From Edaphobacter lichenicola (GTDB taxonomy: Bacteria > Acidobacteriota > Terriglobia > Terriglobales > Acidobacteriaceae): a DNA stretch of 64,000 nucleotides. Positions 43,277-53,074 of this stretch are shown here, piece by piece. The notes below the pieces were generated by a model that saw only the letters and a list, made by a program, of their open reading frames with translations, ran no database searches and was not told the origin of the DNA. The stretch spans positions 4,030,001-4,094,000 of the forward strand of contig NZ_CP073696.1 of the NCBI RefSeq assembly GCF_025264645.1, read 5' to 3'. The position numbers were made by a program, and so were the translations under genes. Position 1 is the stretch's first letter; each line of letters begins with the position of its first letter.

Positions 43277-44854
43277 TCAGGGAGTTTTACAGGCAAAACT
43301 CTCAGGTATTTTGGGGTCGCCTTTCCCGTCATACTTGGTCTCTTGAGGATAAGGGCATACCGGACGAACCACGCGCACCGGCGCATCGTGGGTGCCTGTT
43401 GTTTTTACCGCCAAGATAGGTCCGGGCGCTTTGCCTCGCTCTACCCATGTCTGCAACAGATCCATTGCGCCCGTGCCTTCACCCTCTGCACCAGCCAATC
43501 CAAGCTGCCCAAAGATATTAGGGCCGGGGCCACCGACGCAGTGCTCCATTCCTGGCACCATATACAGGCGAACGAAATCATCGCCTTTTGCGGAACCCAT
43601 AGCCCTTTTTACGTCAGCCAGGTATTGGACGGAGTTCAAGGGTGAGATGGCAGGATCATTCCAGCCGTGGTACATGATTAGCTTTCCGCCATGCGCCGCA
43701 AATCTCGATAAATCAGGATCGATCGCATCCACATCCTTCCCAGTACGATCGATGGCAGTCTTGAGGGAAAGATCGACGTCCGCTGTGAGGGGATTCCAAG
43801 TCGGATCATTGAGAACCATGTACCGAAAGTATCCGGAGAGATAGTTCGTGCCACTCGCCCCAGCAGGTGCATTGCCGAGAACCCAGTCGTGCCACGACGG
43901 GTTTTCGTCTCCCGGCATCAAGCCGGGAAAGATTGTCACACCCTTACTGTCCTTTGCGCCGCTGTATATCATGCGCAGTGCGTGTATTTGCGGTTGCGTC
44001 AGACAACTGCTGTCCTCCGCTCTCTTGCATTGCAGAACAGCAGGATCGAATCGGCAGCGCTCCGGGTCACTGATGACCCCATCCTTCAAGCCATCCAATC
44101 CATCACATTCGTTCAGCGCCGCCTGAGTGATCGCAGGCAGCTTTAGCGCCGATATGTACGCGGCAGGATCTCGCGAGGAAGCCTGAGTCAGCACTAGCCC
44201 GTTTACCAGCATGTGCGACCAGTTGTTCGCCGGAGCGCCTGCCAAAATTCCGTCGTAGTCGTCTGGGAAGCGCTGCGCCTCCATCAGAGCCTCTCGGCCT
44301 CCATCGGAGCACGCATCAAAGTATGACTTCTCCTGTGTCTTAGCGTAATACGCCTTTACCACAGCCTTCGACAGCAGCGCGGTAAGATGCACGGCTCGAT
44401 AACCAAAGTCAGCAATCTTTTCAGGATGCCGGTAGGCCCAGCTAGCATCTTCCGCGTCGGCCTGGTGTCCTGCGTCCGACCCCGCTGTTGCGTAGCCCCG
44501 CCTTAGATTGCGTGCCATCTGCCCGTAGCTGATTGAGCCAGCGAAGCCACCATTGCCAACATCTAACAGACGTCCATTCCACGACTGCAGTGGCAGCCAT
44601 GCTTCGAATCGAATCGCTGAGTCAGTAGTGGGATGCAGTGTGACGCGGACCCGACAGAACGCCGGCAGGCTAGTCAGCGGTTCCAATCCTTGTAATTCCA
44701 GCGAGCCTGCAGTCACCGCTTCAGCAGCCGCCACGGTGGCATCTGGGAACGTCATCTTCATAAGCGATGTGCAATCGAACGCCGCAAAGGCGGCGGGGGC
44801 GCCGAGCGCTAAAAGTAGTGCGACAGAAGTGATGAGCAGGACAGTTCGTGACAT
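43277..44854 (-). CDS. Tannase/feruloyl esterase family protein, exported
   Basis: A 525-aa secreted esterase. Signal peptide MSRTVLLITSVALLLALGAPAAFA. Family signatures: LPLQSWNGRLLDVGNGGFAG, GYATAGSDAGHQ, the nucleophile elbow YFDACSDGGREALMEAQRFP (Ser in CSDGG), PDDYDGILAGAPANNW, a calcium-loop-like NECDGLDGLKDGVISDPERC, MYHGWNDPAISP (catalytic Asp) and VPGMEHCVGG (His; the flanking Cys residues form the conserved disulphide with the nucleophile-side Cys). It would hydrolyse galloyl, feruloyl or similar aromatic esters from plant material. It appears monocistronic. Confidence 0.92.
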   Translation of the reverse strand: MSRTVLLITSVALLLALGAPAAFAAFDCTSLMKMTFPDATVAAAEAVTAGSLELQGLEPLTSLPAFCRVRVTLHPTTDSAIRFEAWLPLQSWNGRLLDVGNGGFAGSISYGQMARNLRRGYATAGSDAGHQADAEDASWAYRHPEKIADFGYRAVHLTALLSKAVVKAYYAKTQEKSYFDACSDGGREALMEAQRFPDDYDGILAGAPANNWSHMLVNGLVLTQASSRDPAAYISALKLPAITQAALNECDGLDGLKDGVISDPERCRFDPAVLQCKRAEDSSCLTQPQIHALRMIYSGAKDSKGVTIFPGLMPGDENPSWHDWVLGNAPAGASGTNYLSGYFRYMVLNDPTWNPLTADVDLSLKTAIDRTGKDVDAIDPDLSRFAAHGGKLIMYHGWNDPAISPLNSVQYLADVKRAMGSAKGDDFVRLYMVPGMEHCVGGPGPNIFGQLGLAGAEGEGTGAMDLLQTWVERGKAPGPILAVKTTGTHDAPVRVVRPVCPYPQETKYDGKGDPKIPESFACKTP

Positions 44855-45276
44855 AAGTGACCACTTTACACCGAGCAGAATCCTGGTGTCGGACGGAGAT
44901 GAGAGGCCCGATTCTGAGCCTGCGGGCGTTTATCATCGCTCACTTCCGACAAGACGACTTATCGGTACGAATACCTCGATGAGTGCATTGATGATTTGTC
45001 AACAACTGAGAAGGCGAACGATGGCTCCGCGCTGCCACCCTTCGGGACTAGGTGACGAGAAGCGCAATTGTCGTTATTTATTGAGTTCGACAATGAGTGG
45101 GGGCTTCGGATAGTCCATCGCACGACACAGGTCTTGGCCACAATTCACTTCGTTGCCTACGACTGACGTCCTCCGTTGCGATGCTTGCCTCGGTTTCCAA
45201 TGGTGCCTCGCCGCCGCGGCTATCCAGACGGCACCTGAGATACGCGATTGCATACTCACCGCACAGTACGGATTTC
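44855..45276. other. Intergenic region between tannase and IPT/TIG fragment
   Basis: About 420 bases, holding the tannase promoter and the 3' flank of the IPT/TIG fragment. The string CGACTTATCGGTACGAAT (44955-44972) recurs with one mismatch at 49065-49082 on the other side of the fused fragments; in 64 kb such a match is not improbable by chance. No gene is supported. Confidence 0.35.
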
Positions 45277-46146
45277 TCAGTTAATTGAGAGAGAGATGAT
45301 GTTCGACGCGTTCGCTCCCGGATTGGCTGCTGTTATCGTTGCGCTTCCTGCATTCGTGAGATCGCTGGCTGGGATCGCTACAGTAATGTGTGTCGCATCG
45401 ACGATGGTGGTTGTGCGGTAGCTTCCGTTCCACAACGCCGCCACTCCTGGCAAGAAGTTGCTTCCGGTAAGCGTCAGGATTGTATTGCCCGATCCACGGC
45501 TCAGCGCCGTGCTTGAAGATGAGGTGAGCACTGCAGCGGTATTTGTTTGAAGCAGCTGCGGTACTACAAACGGTCCTCGCAACAGCACGACCTGCCCAGT
45601 GGACGTCAGGAGGGCGAGGCCGTCCTGTCCCCAACGCACAAAATCGATCGGACTGGGCACGCCGTCGGATAAGTCAGCTGTCAGAGCAAGGAGCGTGACC
45701 TGACCTGAGGCCGTGTAGCTGGCCTGGTCAAAGGCCTCGAGCGCGGCGCCGACTATGCCTGTCTGGCTGGCCGTAAGGCTGGCAAAGAAAGAGCATCCGA
45801 GGGAGGGATCTGGCTCAGTTAGCTGGCCATATCCGAAGTCTGACCCAAATTGGCTGGTGGGCGCAACGGTCTGAAAGACGCCGAGTGGCGCAACCGGATT
45901 TACGGTAGGGTCAGCGACCCCGCCTAAGTTGGCGTAGGCACGCCCGTTGCGAATCTTGAATGCGCTGAAGTTGTTGAGAGTGTACTGGGTGTTGTAAGAG
46001 CCAGAGAGCCCCGCAGAGCTCACTACATAAGAGTAGAAGAGGCCTCCACTGGTATCGAGATCGTAGGCAAAGAGTACATTGGCATTGAGGAACTGGAGGC
46101 TCGAGCCTGTATACGTGCCGGTTGCGCTTCCGCGAAGTGCTCCAGT
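45277..46146 (-). pseudogene. IPT/TIG-domain protein, C-terminal fragment
   Basis: On the minus strand the frame ending at 45277 encodes the C-terminal part of an exported IPT/TIG protein. A beta-propeller-like stretch (ATGTYTGSSLQFLNANVLFAYD) is followed by an IPT/TIG immunoglobulin-like domain with the acidobacterial hallmark LTLTGSNFLPGVAALWNGS and AANPGANASNIISLSI. Upstream of about 46146 the frame continues to 46731, but that part is antisense to the DUF3857 gene and has no IPT or propeller character. The N-terminus and the start are therefore missing. The fragment abuts the 5'-truncated DUF3857 gene head to head, pointing to a rearrangement breakpoint near 46140-46150. Confidence 0.75.
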
Positions 46147-46197
46147 CTGCTGCGTAGCCTTGCGTCGGGCGACCGGCTCGATTATCAGTTCCACACC

Positions 46198-49029
46198 GTG
46201 CTTACCAAGGCGCAGGCACCGGGACAATTCTGGGGGGCGGAACATTTCCTGATGCAAGGTGGCGTGGTTCTGGAACAGAGTCTCACGCTTGCCGTGCCGG
46301 AGAAGACCTACGTACAGGTTTGGAGCCCGAACCACAAGACGACGCCGGTGACGCGCGACGGAATGCAGGTGTGGACGTGGACCTCCTCGCAGACCAAGGC
46401 CAGCGCACGTGACGAGAACGACAAGATGACCGCGGCCGAGGTGAAGGATTCTGACGAGGACGCCGACGGACGCAAGCTGCCAAGCGTGGCATGGACCACC
46501 TTCCATAGCTGGGCCGAGGTCGGAGACTGGTACCGAAGTCTGGCAGAGCAGCGCCTCCAGCCTACCGCCAGCGTGCGAGCCAAAGCCGATGAGCTGACCA
46601 AAAATGCGAAGGCACCTCAGGAACAGGCAGAGGTGCTCTATCGCTTCGTTGCGACGCAGATCCGCTACATCTCGCTCTCGTTCGGTGTTGGCCGCTTCCA
46701 GCCACATACACCTGACGAGGTGCTGGACCACGGTTACGGCGATTGCAAGGACAAGGACACTCTGTTGGAGAGCCTGCTGCGCGCGAAAGGGATGACCACG
46801 GCACCCGTGCTGATCGGGGCGGGGATTGCGCCGGTAATGGATGTGCCATCACCCTCGGTCTTCAACCACGCCATCACGACAGTCGAACTGCCTGACGCAG
46901 CAGGCAAGCCGGAGCGAGTCTGGCTCGATTCCACCGCTGAGGTCGCACCCTTCCGCGTGCTCATGCCCGTCATCCGAGACCAGCAGGCGCTCGTCATCCC
47001 GGATAAGGCTCCGGCCGCAATGGAGAAGACTCCGGCGAACCCGCCCTATGCCTATCACGAAGACTTTGTCGCCGAGGGCACGCTGAACAGTGACGGCCTG
47101 CTGAAGAGCCACATGGTATTGACCGCGAGATCTGACACTGAGCTGGAGTTGCGCTCCATGATGCAGCGGCTATCACCTGCGCAATGGGATGACGCGATGC
47201 AGTACCTCTCGGGGGCAATGGGGTTTAGCGGTAAGGTGAGCGGCACGGACATGCGCCAGACCGACGCAGCTGCGCCGGTGAAGATCACCTACGATTACAG
47301 CCGCGAGAAGTACGCTGGGTGGGAGAACAATCAATCGTTGCCTCTTTTTCCCACCGTTGAACTCACTCTTGTGAACGAAGAGAAGGCGCCCGAACACGAT
47401 ATCGACCTTGGCGCACAGCGTACCGTCGAGGCTCACAGTACCATGGCGCTCCCCGCGGGCTATCGTGCAGAGCTGCCCGACGCGGTTCATGTCTCCCGGG
47501 AGTTCGCTAGCTACGACAAGACATATCGTTTTATCGACGGGAAGGTCATCGCGGACCGCAAGCTGGTTGTCAAGGTGCATAAGCTGCCGTGCAACCGATG
47601 GAAGGATTACCTTGCCTTTCAGAAAGCAACTCTGGTGAACGATGGGGAGCCTTATCTGCGGCTCATCCCGCCCGATCACCTCACGATCAACAAGGAGAGC
47701 GCGAAGAGCGCATCCACCACGCCGGCCAAGGATACGACGCCTGCGGCCAAACCCTCGAACCCCTCGGACACGCGACAGCAGCTGGTAGAGATCACCGGTA
47801 TGCTGCAGCGAAGAGATATTAGTGGAGCCCGCAGCCGCCTCGAAGCTTTACGCAAGAGTTCGCCGGATGCGCCTTACGTCCTGGGTATGCTTGGGATCGT
47901 TAAGGCGAGTGACGGGGATCTGGACTCCGGTGCCCGCGATGTCGAAGCAGAGATGAAGGCACATCCCGATGACGACCCCTGGATGGTTCTCGGACTGGCC
48001 CAGGAATACAGCAACAAGCAGCGTTACAGCGATGCTGAGGAATTGCTGAACAGGTGCGGCGGTAGCAGCGAACGGGTTCAGCAGATGCGAGTCTATCTGT
48101 TCGACAAGCAGGGCGACTACACACATGCGCTCGGAGTTCTGCGCGATCTGCAGGCACGCCAGCCTGAAGACCGCGCGGTGGCCTCGCAAGTGGCAAGCAC
48201 GCTGTACGAACTGCATCGCAACGAAGAAGCCGCCATGGCCGCGAAGAAGGCGATGGACGGTAGCGATGATCCAGATGTCATCAACAACAACGTCTACGTG
48301 CTGTCGGAGACGAAGATCGATCTGCCGTTCGCGGAGACGCAGTCGCGCCGTTCGGTCGATCTGCTGGAAAAGGCGACCGCCTCGCACGTTTTGGAAGAGG
48401 CGAATACGAAGGCCTTTGCCGATTCGGCGAACCTGACAGCCTCGTGGGACACGCTGGGCTACATTCTGCTGTTAGAGAGCAAGCCAAAGGAGGCCGAGCC
48501 GTACCTGCGCGCAGCATGGTTCTCACAGCAAAACGTAATCGTCGGCAATCACCTGGCGCAGGCCTTCGAGGGTCTGGACCGCAATGCAGATGCGCTATGG
48601 ATGTACCGGCTTGCGAAGCAAGCGGAGCATGCGGCCGATGCGAAGCAGGACTTTGCCGAAGTGGCTGCGGCCATTACGCGCCTTGAGAAGGCCGGGGTCA
48701 AGGCGGCCAGTGGCGAGCACTTTGCAACGTCGATGCAGGACTTTCGCAGCTACCACGTGGAGAATGGCGCGGGCGCGGAAGGTGGCGGCACGCTACGTCT
48801 CCAGCTGAACGCCGATGGTATCGCGGCAGCCATGCTCGTCTCCGGTGATGCAAAACTGAAGCCTCTGCTGGAGGAGGCAAAGTCGCTGCGTCTGTCCGGC
48901 GCGGAGCCAGCCGGATCGTCTGCGCGTGTTTTGCGCGATGCGGTTGTGTACTGCGGTAAGAAGAGCTCGAACTGCGATTTGGTCTTTATGCTCAACTCTG
49001 GTATCGCAGTGGAAGGTGCGTCAGAGTAG
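46198..49029 (+). CDS. DUF3857/transglutaminase-like TPR protein, N-terminus missing
   Basis: The frame has DUF3857-type sequence from about 46147 (SLASGDRLDYQFHT, just before GTG 46198), then APGQFWGAEHF. A transglutaminase-like domain follows with the triad Cys in HGYGDCKDKDTLLESLL, His in VFNHAITTVELP and Asp in VWLDSTAE. After a DUF3858-like strand-rich region comes a long TPR part (EITGMLQRRDISGARSRLEALRKSSPDAP; YSDAEELLNRCGG; ALGVLRDLQARQPEDRAVASQVAS). Intact relatives carry a signal peptide and about 150 more N-terminal residues of DUF3857; here homology starts in mid-domain, next to an opposite-strand IPT fragment, so the 5' end was lost. GTG 46198 is only the first possible start. 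The product is probably not functional. Confidence 0.82.
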   Translation: MLTKAQAPGQFWGAEHFLMQGGVVLEQSLTLAVPEKTYVQVWSPNHKTTPVTRDGMQVWTWTSSQTKASARDENDKMTAAEVKDSDEDADGRKLPSVAWTTFHSWAEVGDWYRSLAEQRLQPTASVRAKADELTKNAKAPQEQAEVLYRFVATQIRYISLSFGVGRFQPHTPDEVLDHGYGDCKDKDTLLESLLRAKGMTTAPVLIGAGIAPVMDVPSPSVFNHAITTVELPDAAGKPERVWLDSTAEVAPFRVLMPVIRDQQALVIPDKAPAAMEKTPANPPYAYHEDFVAEGTLNSDGLLKSHMVLTARSDTELELRSMMQRLSPAQWDDAMQYLSGAMGFSGKVSGTDMRQTDAAAPVKITYDYSREKYAGWENNQSLPLFPTVELTLVNEEKAPEHDIDLGAQRTVEAHSTMALPAGYRAELPDAVHVSREFASYDKTYRFIDGKVIADRKLVVKVHKLPCNRWKDYLAFQKATLVNDGEPYLRLIPPDHLTINKESAKSASTTPAKDTTPAAKPSNPSDTRQQLVEITGMLQRRDISGARSRLEALRKSSPDAPYVLGMLGIVKASDGDLDSGARDVEAEMKAHPDDDPWMVLGLAQEYSNKQRYSDAEELLNRCGGSSERVQQMRVYLFDKQGDYTHALGVLRDLQARQPEDRAVASQVASTLYELHRNEEAAMAAKKAMDGSDDPDVINNNVYVLSETKIDLPFAETQSRRSVDLLEKATASHVLEEANTKAFADSANLTASWDTLGYILLLESKPKEAEPYLRAAWFSQQNVIVGNHLAQAFEGLDRNADALWMYRLAKQAEHAADAKQDFAEVAAAITRLEKAGVKAASGEHFATSMQDFRSYHVENGAGAEGGGTLRLQLNADGIAAAMLVSGDAKLKPLLEEAKSLRLSGAEPAGSSARVLRDAVVYCGKKSSNCDLVFMLNSGIAVEGASE

Positions 49030-49190
49030 GCGCTTCTCGTCACCGATAGATTGCTTCCTAAAACCGACTTATCGGTATGAATGTATTCTGAGTTTAATCC
49101 TCTGTTTGCTAATTCCACTCTTGATTGGCTTGCCTAGCCTCAATGAAATGAGGATTTCCGTACAGGATCTTGTATGGGTGCTCTGGGTTC

Positions 49191-51567
49191 TTACCTGTTC
49201 ACCGCGTCGAACGGGAGGAATAACGAGAAGACCGTTCCGCTGCGACCGTACCTCTCACTGGTCCGAAAACGCAATGTTCCCCGGTGTCGAAGAACGATCT
49301 CGCTACTTACCCAAAGTCCGAGACCAGTTCCACTGATGCCCTTCGTCGTGTAGAACGGCTCGAATATGCGTCTCGCGACTGAAGCTGACATACCGCTGCC
49401 GGTATCTGCGACGGTGATGACAAGTCCTGGTCGTTCCGTGTGCCAGTCTCTTCCTACGCGACTACGTAGCAGAAGCCGGCCGCCACCCAACGGTTGCATG
49501 GCATCAATCGCGTTGCTAACCAGATTACTGAGTATCTGTCGGATCTCTCCCTCAAAACACCGCACTGCTGGCGCTATGCGTTTGCGCTCTTCGACGCGTA
49601 TGCCATAGTTGATAATGCGACTCTGAAACATGGAGACGATGCTATCGATGAGCTGATCTCCGGAGATCTCCTTGGGGACTGCTCGACTGCTTATGAAATC
49701 GAAGAGTTTGATTGACGATGACTGACACTCGACGCAGCTCGCGTTCCGCAGTCTGGATATATGTCCTGGTCTCCGTCAGGTCCTCGCAACGTTCCGCTAG
49801 ATATAAAAGATTTGTGACAGATTCAAGCGGGTTATTGATTTCGTGCGCAATCGAGGACGCAAGCCGTCCCACGACTGCCAGCTTTTCACTCTGCATCAGA
49901 GCAAGCTCGGCCTTCTTTTGGTGGGTAATCTCGAGCGATGCTGCAGAGATTGCCTGAACGACGCCATCTGCACCGAACACTGGAAAGTAACTCACGGTCC
50001 AGTAACGGTGTTCTCCTGGACGTGTGATCAATTCTCCTTCCAGAGGAAAATTGGCGACCGGCTGTCCCGCAAGAACCTGTTCAAACAACTCTTTAAGTCC
50101 CTCAATCGGAGCCATCTCAGTCAGTGTCCGGCCGACAACTTGCTCCGGCTTCAGTCCGAAAAACTCTGCCTGCCTATCGTTGAGCCTTAGATAACGGAAA
50201 TCCTGTGTATCAAATAAAGCCAAACCGATTGGAGCCGTACGATATACGGTTTCAATCTCTGCAAGCTGGCGTTCTGCTTGTTCAGACTTGCTTTTCAACG
50301 CTTCGCGAGCACTTTTCTCGTCAGTGATATCTCGAGAAAAGGTGACGATACCCTCCGGTGTTGGGTAGACATCGATGTGAAGCCATAAATTAAGGGGCGC
50401 AGGATAATGCGCCTCGAACCCACTCGAAACCCTCTCGTTCATCGCCCGGTGGTAATGTTCGACGTAAGGCGATCCTTCGTAGACCGCGTCTGGGAATGCC
50501 TCCCAAATATTCCGGCCAAGGATCTGCCGATCGGAAGCATAGAGCTCAGTCGCCTTTGGATTGAGATAGGTCATGACCCAGTTACGGTCCACTCCCACAA
50601 TCGCATCCGTCGTCGCCCCCAATACTTGGGTCAGGCGCTCGGTGAGCCGATCTCTCTCCCGCTCAGCGGCTCGTCTTTCTTCAATATCACGGAAGACAAG
50701 AACGATTCCGTTGAGGTCTCCTGCATCATCGAAGATAGGGGCACCGCTGTCATCGATAGGGATATCCCTTCCGTCTTTGGAGATCAAGATAGTGTGGTTA
50801 GCGAGGCCAACGACCGAACCTGTGCTCTTAACTTTGTCTGCGGGACTCTCCACAGGCTGCCGAGTAGTTTCATTTACGATCTGAAAGACATTTGCCAGCA
50901 GTTCGCCCTCGGCTTCTCCAATCTTCCAGCCAGTCAGTCGTTCAGCAACCGAATTCATCTGGGTTATGCGAGTCTTCGGGTCCGTCACAATCACGGCGTC
51001 ACCAATGCTTTGCAGTATCCGCGAAGCGCGAGTTTCGCTCTCTCTGAGGTCTTGGGCTGCATCCACTTCGCGAGTAATGTCCTGGCAGATGACAAGAACA
51101 CCCACAACGGTCCCATCTGAACCAAATATCGGGCTGTAGCTATAGGTCCACCGGATATCCTGCAATCTGCCGTCCCGGATGATCGGAACAATTGCGTTTT
51201 GGTGATAGACCGTCTCTCGATCATCCATGACCCGTCTTAAATTTGGCCCAACGATCTGCCAGGCATCAGACCAGCACTCCTCTGCCCTCTGGCCTAAACC
51301 TGATGGATGACGCTCCGAGAGAAGGGGGATAAACGCATCATTGTAGAGCTGCACCAACTCCTCACCCCAGAACACCAGCGAAGGAAAAGCACAGGCAAGC
51401 ATGAGATTCACGGATGACAGAAGGCCCTCAGTCCATTCCTCGACTCTCCCTAGAGGAGTCGAACTCCATTCATGAGCTCGAATCAGGTCGGCCATTTGAC
51501 TCTTGCCCTGGATCAGATTCCTGTCAATTCTTTCAGTTTCGAATGGCCCTGGGGTTTCGTTTAGCAT
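49191..51567 (-). pseudogene. PAS-rich sensor histidine kinase, frameshifted between HisKA and HATPase
   Basis: The first part (to stop near 49642) holds four PAS-like domains, each closed by a PAC signature (VICQDITRE, LVFRDIEERRAAERE, VTFSRDITDEKSA, SAASLEITHQKKAE). HisKA follows, with the phospho-acceptor His in LASSIAHEINNPLES and then TLRFHKQSSSP. The HATPase part (to 49191) is in another frame: RQILSNLVSNAIDAMQ (N box), VADTGSGMS (G1), FEPFYTTKGISGTGLGL (F and G2). Frame changes at a G4 run on the plus strand (49674-49677): with one base fewer the minus strand reads SPKEISGDQLIDSIVSMFQSR continuously. Either a sequencing or assembly error, a switchable homopolymer, or a dead gene. Start 51567 is uncertain; the frame opens at 51675. 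No receiver or regulator gene is adjacent. Confidence 0.85.
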
Positions 51568-51675
51568 GAGCAAGAGTAAACAACTCAAATAGCTTAGTTG
51601 AAATTTGGACAGCCGACAAAATTTGTTCGGGAGATGCCAGGTGGACACTAGATCACTTAGGTCAAAACTCATCAC

Positions 51676-52085
51676 TTATGCTTGGCACACGATTAGGTGA
51701 CAACTCAACCCACATACTTCCTTAATCTCCAACATTTGAGACGGTTTCCAGAGACAGTTTCGACTTGACTATTCGCCTGATTGGAGCGGAAATGGGACTG
51801 TTGCAGAGAGGGCGAACTCATGGAGGAAGTACTATCGCAGAGTGCCACAACTCAATTGGTTCGTAGTTTGCCGAACGCGTTTTGCGCGATGAAACCACTT
51901 TCCGCCAACCGTAAATCAAATCATAGGCATAACGCCGAGAAAAGGGTCCCTATCTATATTAGACAGCGCCAAAATAATCGATCGAGATTCTATTTGCAGC
52001 AAAATTGAACATAAACGATCTCCAATAGGAGATAGCCTATTGGACACAAGCATTTTGCAAATTTTTGCTATGACTCATCCTCCCC
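51676..52085. other. Intergenic region with a perfect 9-bp inverted repeat
   Basis: About 410 AT-rich bases. A perfect inverted repeat TCCAATAGG / CCTATTGGA (52021-52029 and 52036-52044, six-base loop) lies just beyond the 3' end of the imuB/dnaE2 remnant. It may be the old operon's terminator hairpin, although no T-run follows. A 75-codon plus-strand frame (51781-52008) has no supporting features. Confidence 0.4.
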
Positions 52086-52700
52086 TCAATGAAAATCATG
52101 CGATCTCATATTAACGTCTGTGAGCGTGAGTACACGAACGGCTGACGCTCTCACATTGATAACACCGTCCTGATTCTGAAGCGTTCCTTCTACACGAAGA
52201 AATTTTCCTCTCGTCACCGTGACGCGATTCCGTTCATAGAGATGTGGATTGATAATCGCGTTAGAGATGCCCGTCTCGTCTTCTAGGCTGAGGAAGATGA
52301 ATCCTTCGGCCGTTCCTGGACGCTGTCGAGCAATCACTGCCCCAGCGATGCGCGTGTACATTCCATCCGGCATCCCTCTCAAACTTGCGGCTGAGAGAAC
52401 ACCAGCGGCGTTGAGCTCTGCTCGGTGATACGCCATCGGGTGCGGGCCAAGCGTTACTCCGGTGCTTTCAAAATCAGCTACCAACCGCTCGTCGGTTGTC
52501 ATGAGGCGTAGCGGAGCCGTAGCTTGTTGCTCGTATTCATCTGGAGTGTTTTCGAAGAGCTGCCCGATGGCGTGCGCCTCACGACCTGGCGGCACAATGG
52601 AGATGCCCGGTCTGCCATACGCAAGAGAAGACGCCGCATGGAAGTTTTCGGCAACAGCGACATTGACGAGAAAGCCCGCTGCCATGACGCTCCGTCGCAA
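52086..52700 (-). pseudogene. dnaE2: imuB/dnaE2 chimera: error-prone DNA polymerase C-terminus joined to an ImuB piece
   Basis: This frame begins with an ImuB-like piece (SVMAAGFLVNVAVAENFHAASSLAYG...ISIVPPG) and, at about 52553, passes directly into the last ~150 residues of DnaE2: PLRLMTTDERLVADFESTG, VTLGPHPMAYHRAEL, RIAGAVIARQRPGTAEGF, IFLSLEDETGISNAI, with the family ending RSHDFH. DnaE2 is the ~1050-aa alpha-subunit-like translesion polymerase of the ImuA-ImuB-DnaE2 mutasome. Its PHP and polymerase domains, and the rest of ImuB, are missing: roughly 3.5-4 kb were deleted, leaving an in-frame junction. No polymerase activity can remain. Confidence 0.82.
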
Positions 52701-53074
52701 TTTATCCGCGATTGCCCGCCATCGACGTACAGGCGATCCATCCCGCGAATATCCAATGCATAAGTGCCAGGCCGATCCTCCACCAACTCAATGCGTGGCG
52801 AGAACATGCACGCGACATGGTGAAGAGACGCATTGGCGGCAACCTCATGCTCAATAACACGACGGAGCACGACCACTCCGGAGAAGGCCTCAGCCTGCAG
52901 CCGAGTCATCGCAATCTCGACGCCTAATGAGCACGCTGCCTTATTTGCCGCAAAGACCATCTCCGTCGGTGGCTCTCCATCGAGCACCACGAACGGTCTC
53001 CTGCGCAGCTCCGGGCGCTCATGCACTGCGGCCTGTGCGAAGAAGTTTGGTGGATGGAGAACGGCATACATCAT
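52499..53074 (-). pseudogene. imuB: imuB N-terminal fragment (Y-family polymerase-like), frameshifted
   Basis: From ATG 53074, which overlaps the imuA stop as ATGA, the frame encodes the N-terminus of ImuB, a catalytically inactive Y-family polymerase homologue that organises the mutasome: MYAVLHPPNFFAQAAVHE, RPFVVLDGEPPTEMVFAANKAA, and LDIRGMDRLYVDG. At about 52715-52725 homology leaves this frame and continues in the frame of the downstream chimera (AIADKLRRSVMAAGF). After the shift this frame reads nonsense to 52499. So imuB has both a frameshift and a large 3' deletion. Confidence 0.82.

Noticed and set aside
45277-46731. 484-codon minus-strand frame taken as one complete gene
   Set aside because: Only the part up to about 46146 has IPT/propeller character; the rest is antisense to the DUF3857 gene, so the apparent start is an accident of the fusion.
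44955-49082. 18-base direct repeat (one mismatch) at 44955 and 49065 flanking the fused fragments
   Set aside because: A rough estimate gives about one such pair by chance in 64 kb, so it is not evidence of a mobile unit by itself.
51781-52008. 75-codon plus-strand frame upstream of the histidine kinase
   Set aside because: Basic, low-information sequence in an AT-rich gap; no homology recognised.
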